Positions 33,850 through 34,074 of a stretch of 34,074 nucleotides of DNA are shown here, piece by piece. Every line of letters starts with the position of its first letter. Within the stretch, counting starts at the first letter, position 1. The position numbers and the translations under genes are program-made. Below the pieces are notes generated by a model. That model worked only from the letters and a program-made list of their open reading frames with translations. It was not told where the DNA came from and did not search any database. Source of the DNA: RUG11247 sp050945995 (GTDB lineage Bacteria > Bacillota > Clostridia > Christensenellales > Aristaeellaceae); contig JBMNUA010000003.1 in the NCBI GenBank assembly GCA_050945995.1, forward strand, positions 1-34,074. Reading direction: 5' to 3'.

Positions 33850-34074
33850 ATGAAAAAGCTTCTTCTGGGCAACCGCCTTCAGAGCGCGCCGATCGCGCTT
33901 GGCTGCATGCGCATCGCGCGCATGGACGATGCGGACGCCGAGCGGCTAATCCGCACCGCGCTCGATTGCGGCATCGACCTGTTCGACCACGCCGACATCT
34001 ATGGCGGCGGCGAGTCCGAGCGCGTGTTCGCCCGCGTGCTCAAGCGAAACCCCGGCATCCGCGAATCCATGCTC
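33850..34074 (+). CDS. Aldo/keto reductase, N-terminal part (75 codons in window)
   Basis: The frame runs off the right edge. The visible part begins LLLGNRLQSAPIALGCMR, an aldo/keto reductase start of the YdhF-like type. Asp46 and Tyr51 in FDHADIYGGG are two members of the catalytic tetrad (Asp, Tyr, Lys, His). These NADPH-dependent enzymes reduce aldehydes and ketones in the cytoplasm. ATG at 33850 is six bases after the Dus stop, and no separate promoter is visible, so it probably shares the cysE-dus transcript. Confidence 0.87.
   Translation, partial: MKKLLLGNRLQSAPIALGCMRIARMDDADAERLIRTALDCGIDLFDHADIYGGGESERVFARVLKRNPGIRESML

Overview
The window is about 34 kb of GC-rich bacterial chromosome with close to 30 protein genes, most of them housekeeping or metabolic. 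I infer a GC-rich, probably anaerobic member of the Bacillota (Clostridia-like). The reasons are strong AGGAGG-type ribosome binding sites, sigma-A promoters (TTGACA / TATAAT, often with an extended -10), a tyrosine T-box leader, a PocR-AraC regulator next to a corrinoid protein, a HelD-like helicase and a CDP-glycerol glycerophosphotransferase relative. No rRNA, tRNA, CRISPR array, transposase or phage gene was seen.

Layout. 1-6382 (minus strand): an incomplete Gfo/Idh/MocA oxidoreductase; a DUF2156 (lysyl-PG synthase C-terminal-like) plus GNAT pair; a 380-bp gene-free island full of stem-loops; and a sugar-alcohol-phosphate operon, in which a sorbitol-6-phosphate dehydrogenase-like SDR is followed by an 802-codon ORF joining a mannitol-1-phosphate dehydrogenase-like protein to a sorbose-1-phosphate reductase-like protein. 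6535-11161 (plus): lepA-hemW-Nudix-PocR/AraC regulator, with overlapping starts and stops. 11267-11902: an orphan corrinoid protein. 11952-12254 (minus): a small XRE regulator. 12486-15231 (plus): a four-helix membrane protein, an FGGY sugar kinase and a sigma-like protein with a C-terminal membrane anchor. 15273-17889: guaB and a glycerophosphotransferase. 18047-22257: a Tyr T-box leader, a PLP aminotransferase, tyrS, surE and a YigZ/IMPACT protein. 22254-25099: a perfect-consensus promoter, an unidentified roughly 220-nt leader with two terminators, then a three-gene ABC-2 exporter. 25158-31295: a HelD-like helicase, two flavoproteins and rmuC. 31369-34074: a MarR regulator, a serine acetyltransferase, a Dus tRNA-dihydrouridine synthase and the start of an aldo/keto reductase.

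How genes work together. The SDR and the fused reductase would channel sorbose-1-phosphate, sorbitol-6-phosphate and mannitol-1-phosphate towards fructose-6-phosphate. The T-box ties the aminotransferase and tyrosyl-tRNA synthetase to uncharged tRNA-Tyr. The PocR regulator is a plausible controller of the neighbouring corrinoid protein.

The items most worth a second look are the in-frame fusion that keeps an internal Shine-Dalgarno and start codon, the unidentified leader RNA before the ABC exporter, the membrane-anchored sigma-like protein, the foldable RNA between the aminotransferase and tyrS, and the stem-loop island at 2892-3169. I found no clear defence system or gene cluster of a new kind. 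The novelty candidates are mostly RNA elements and gene architectures.
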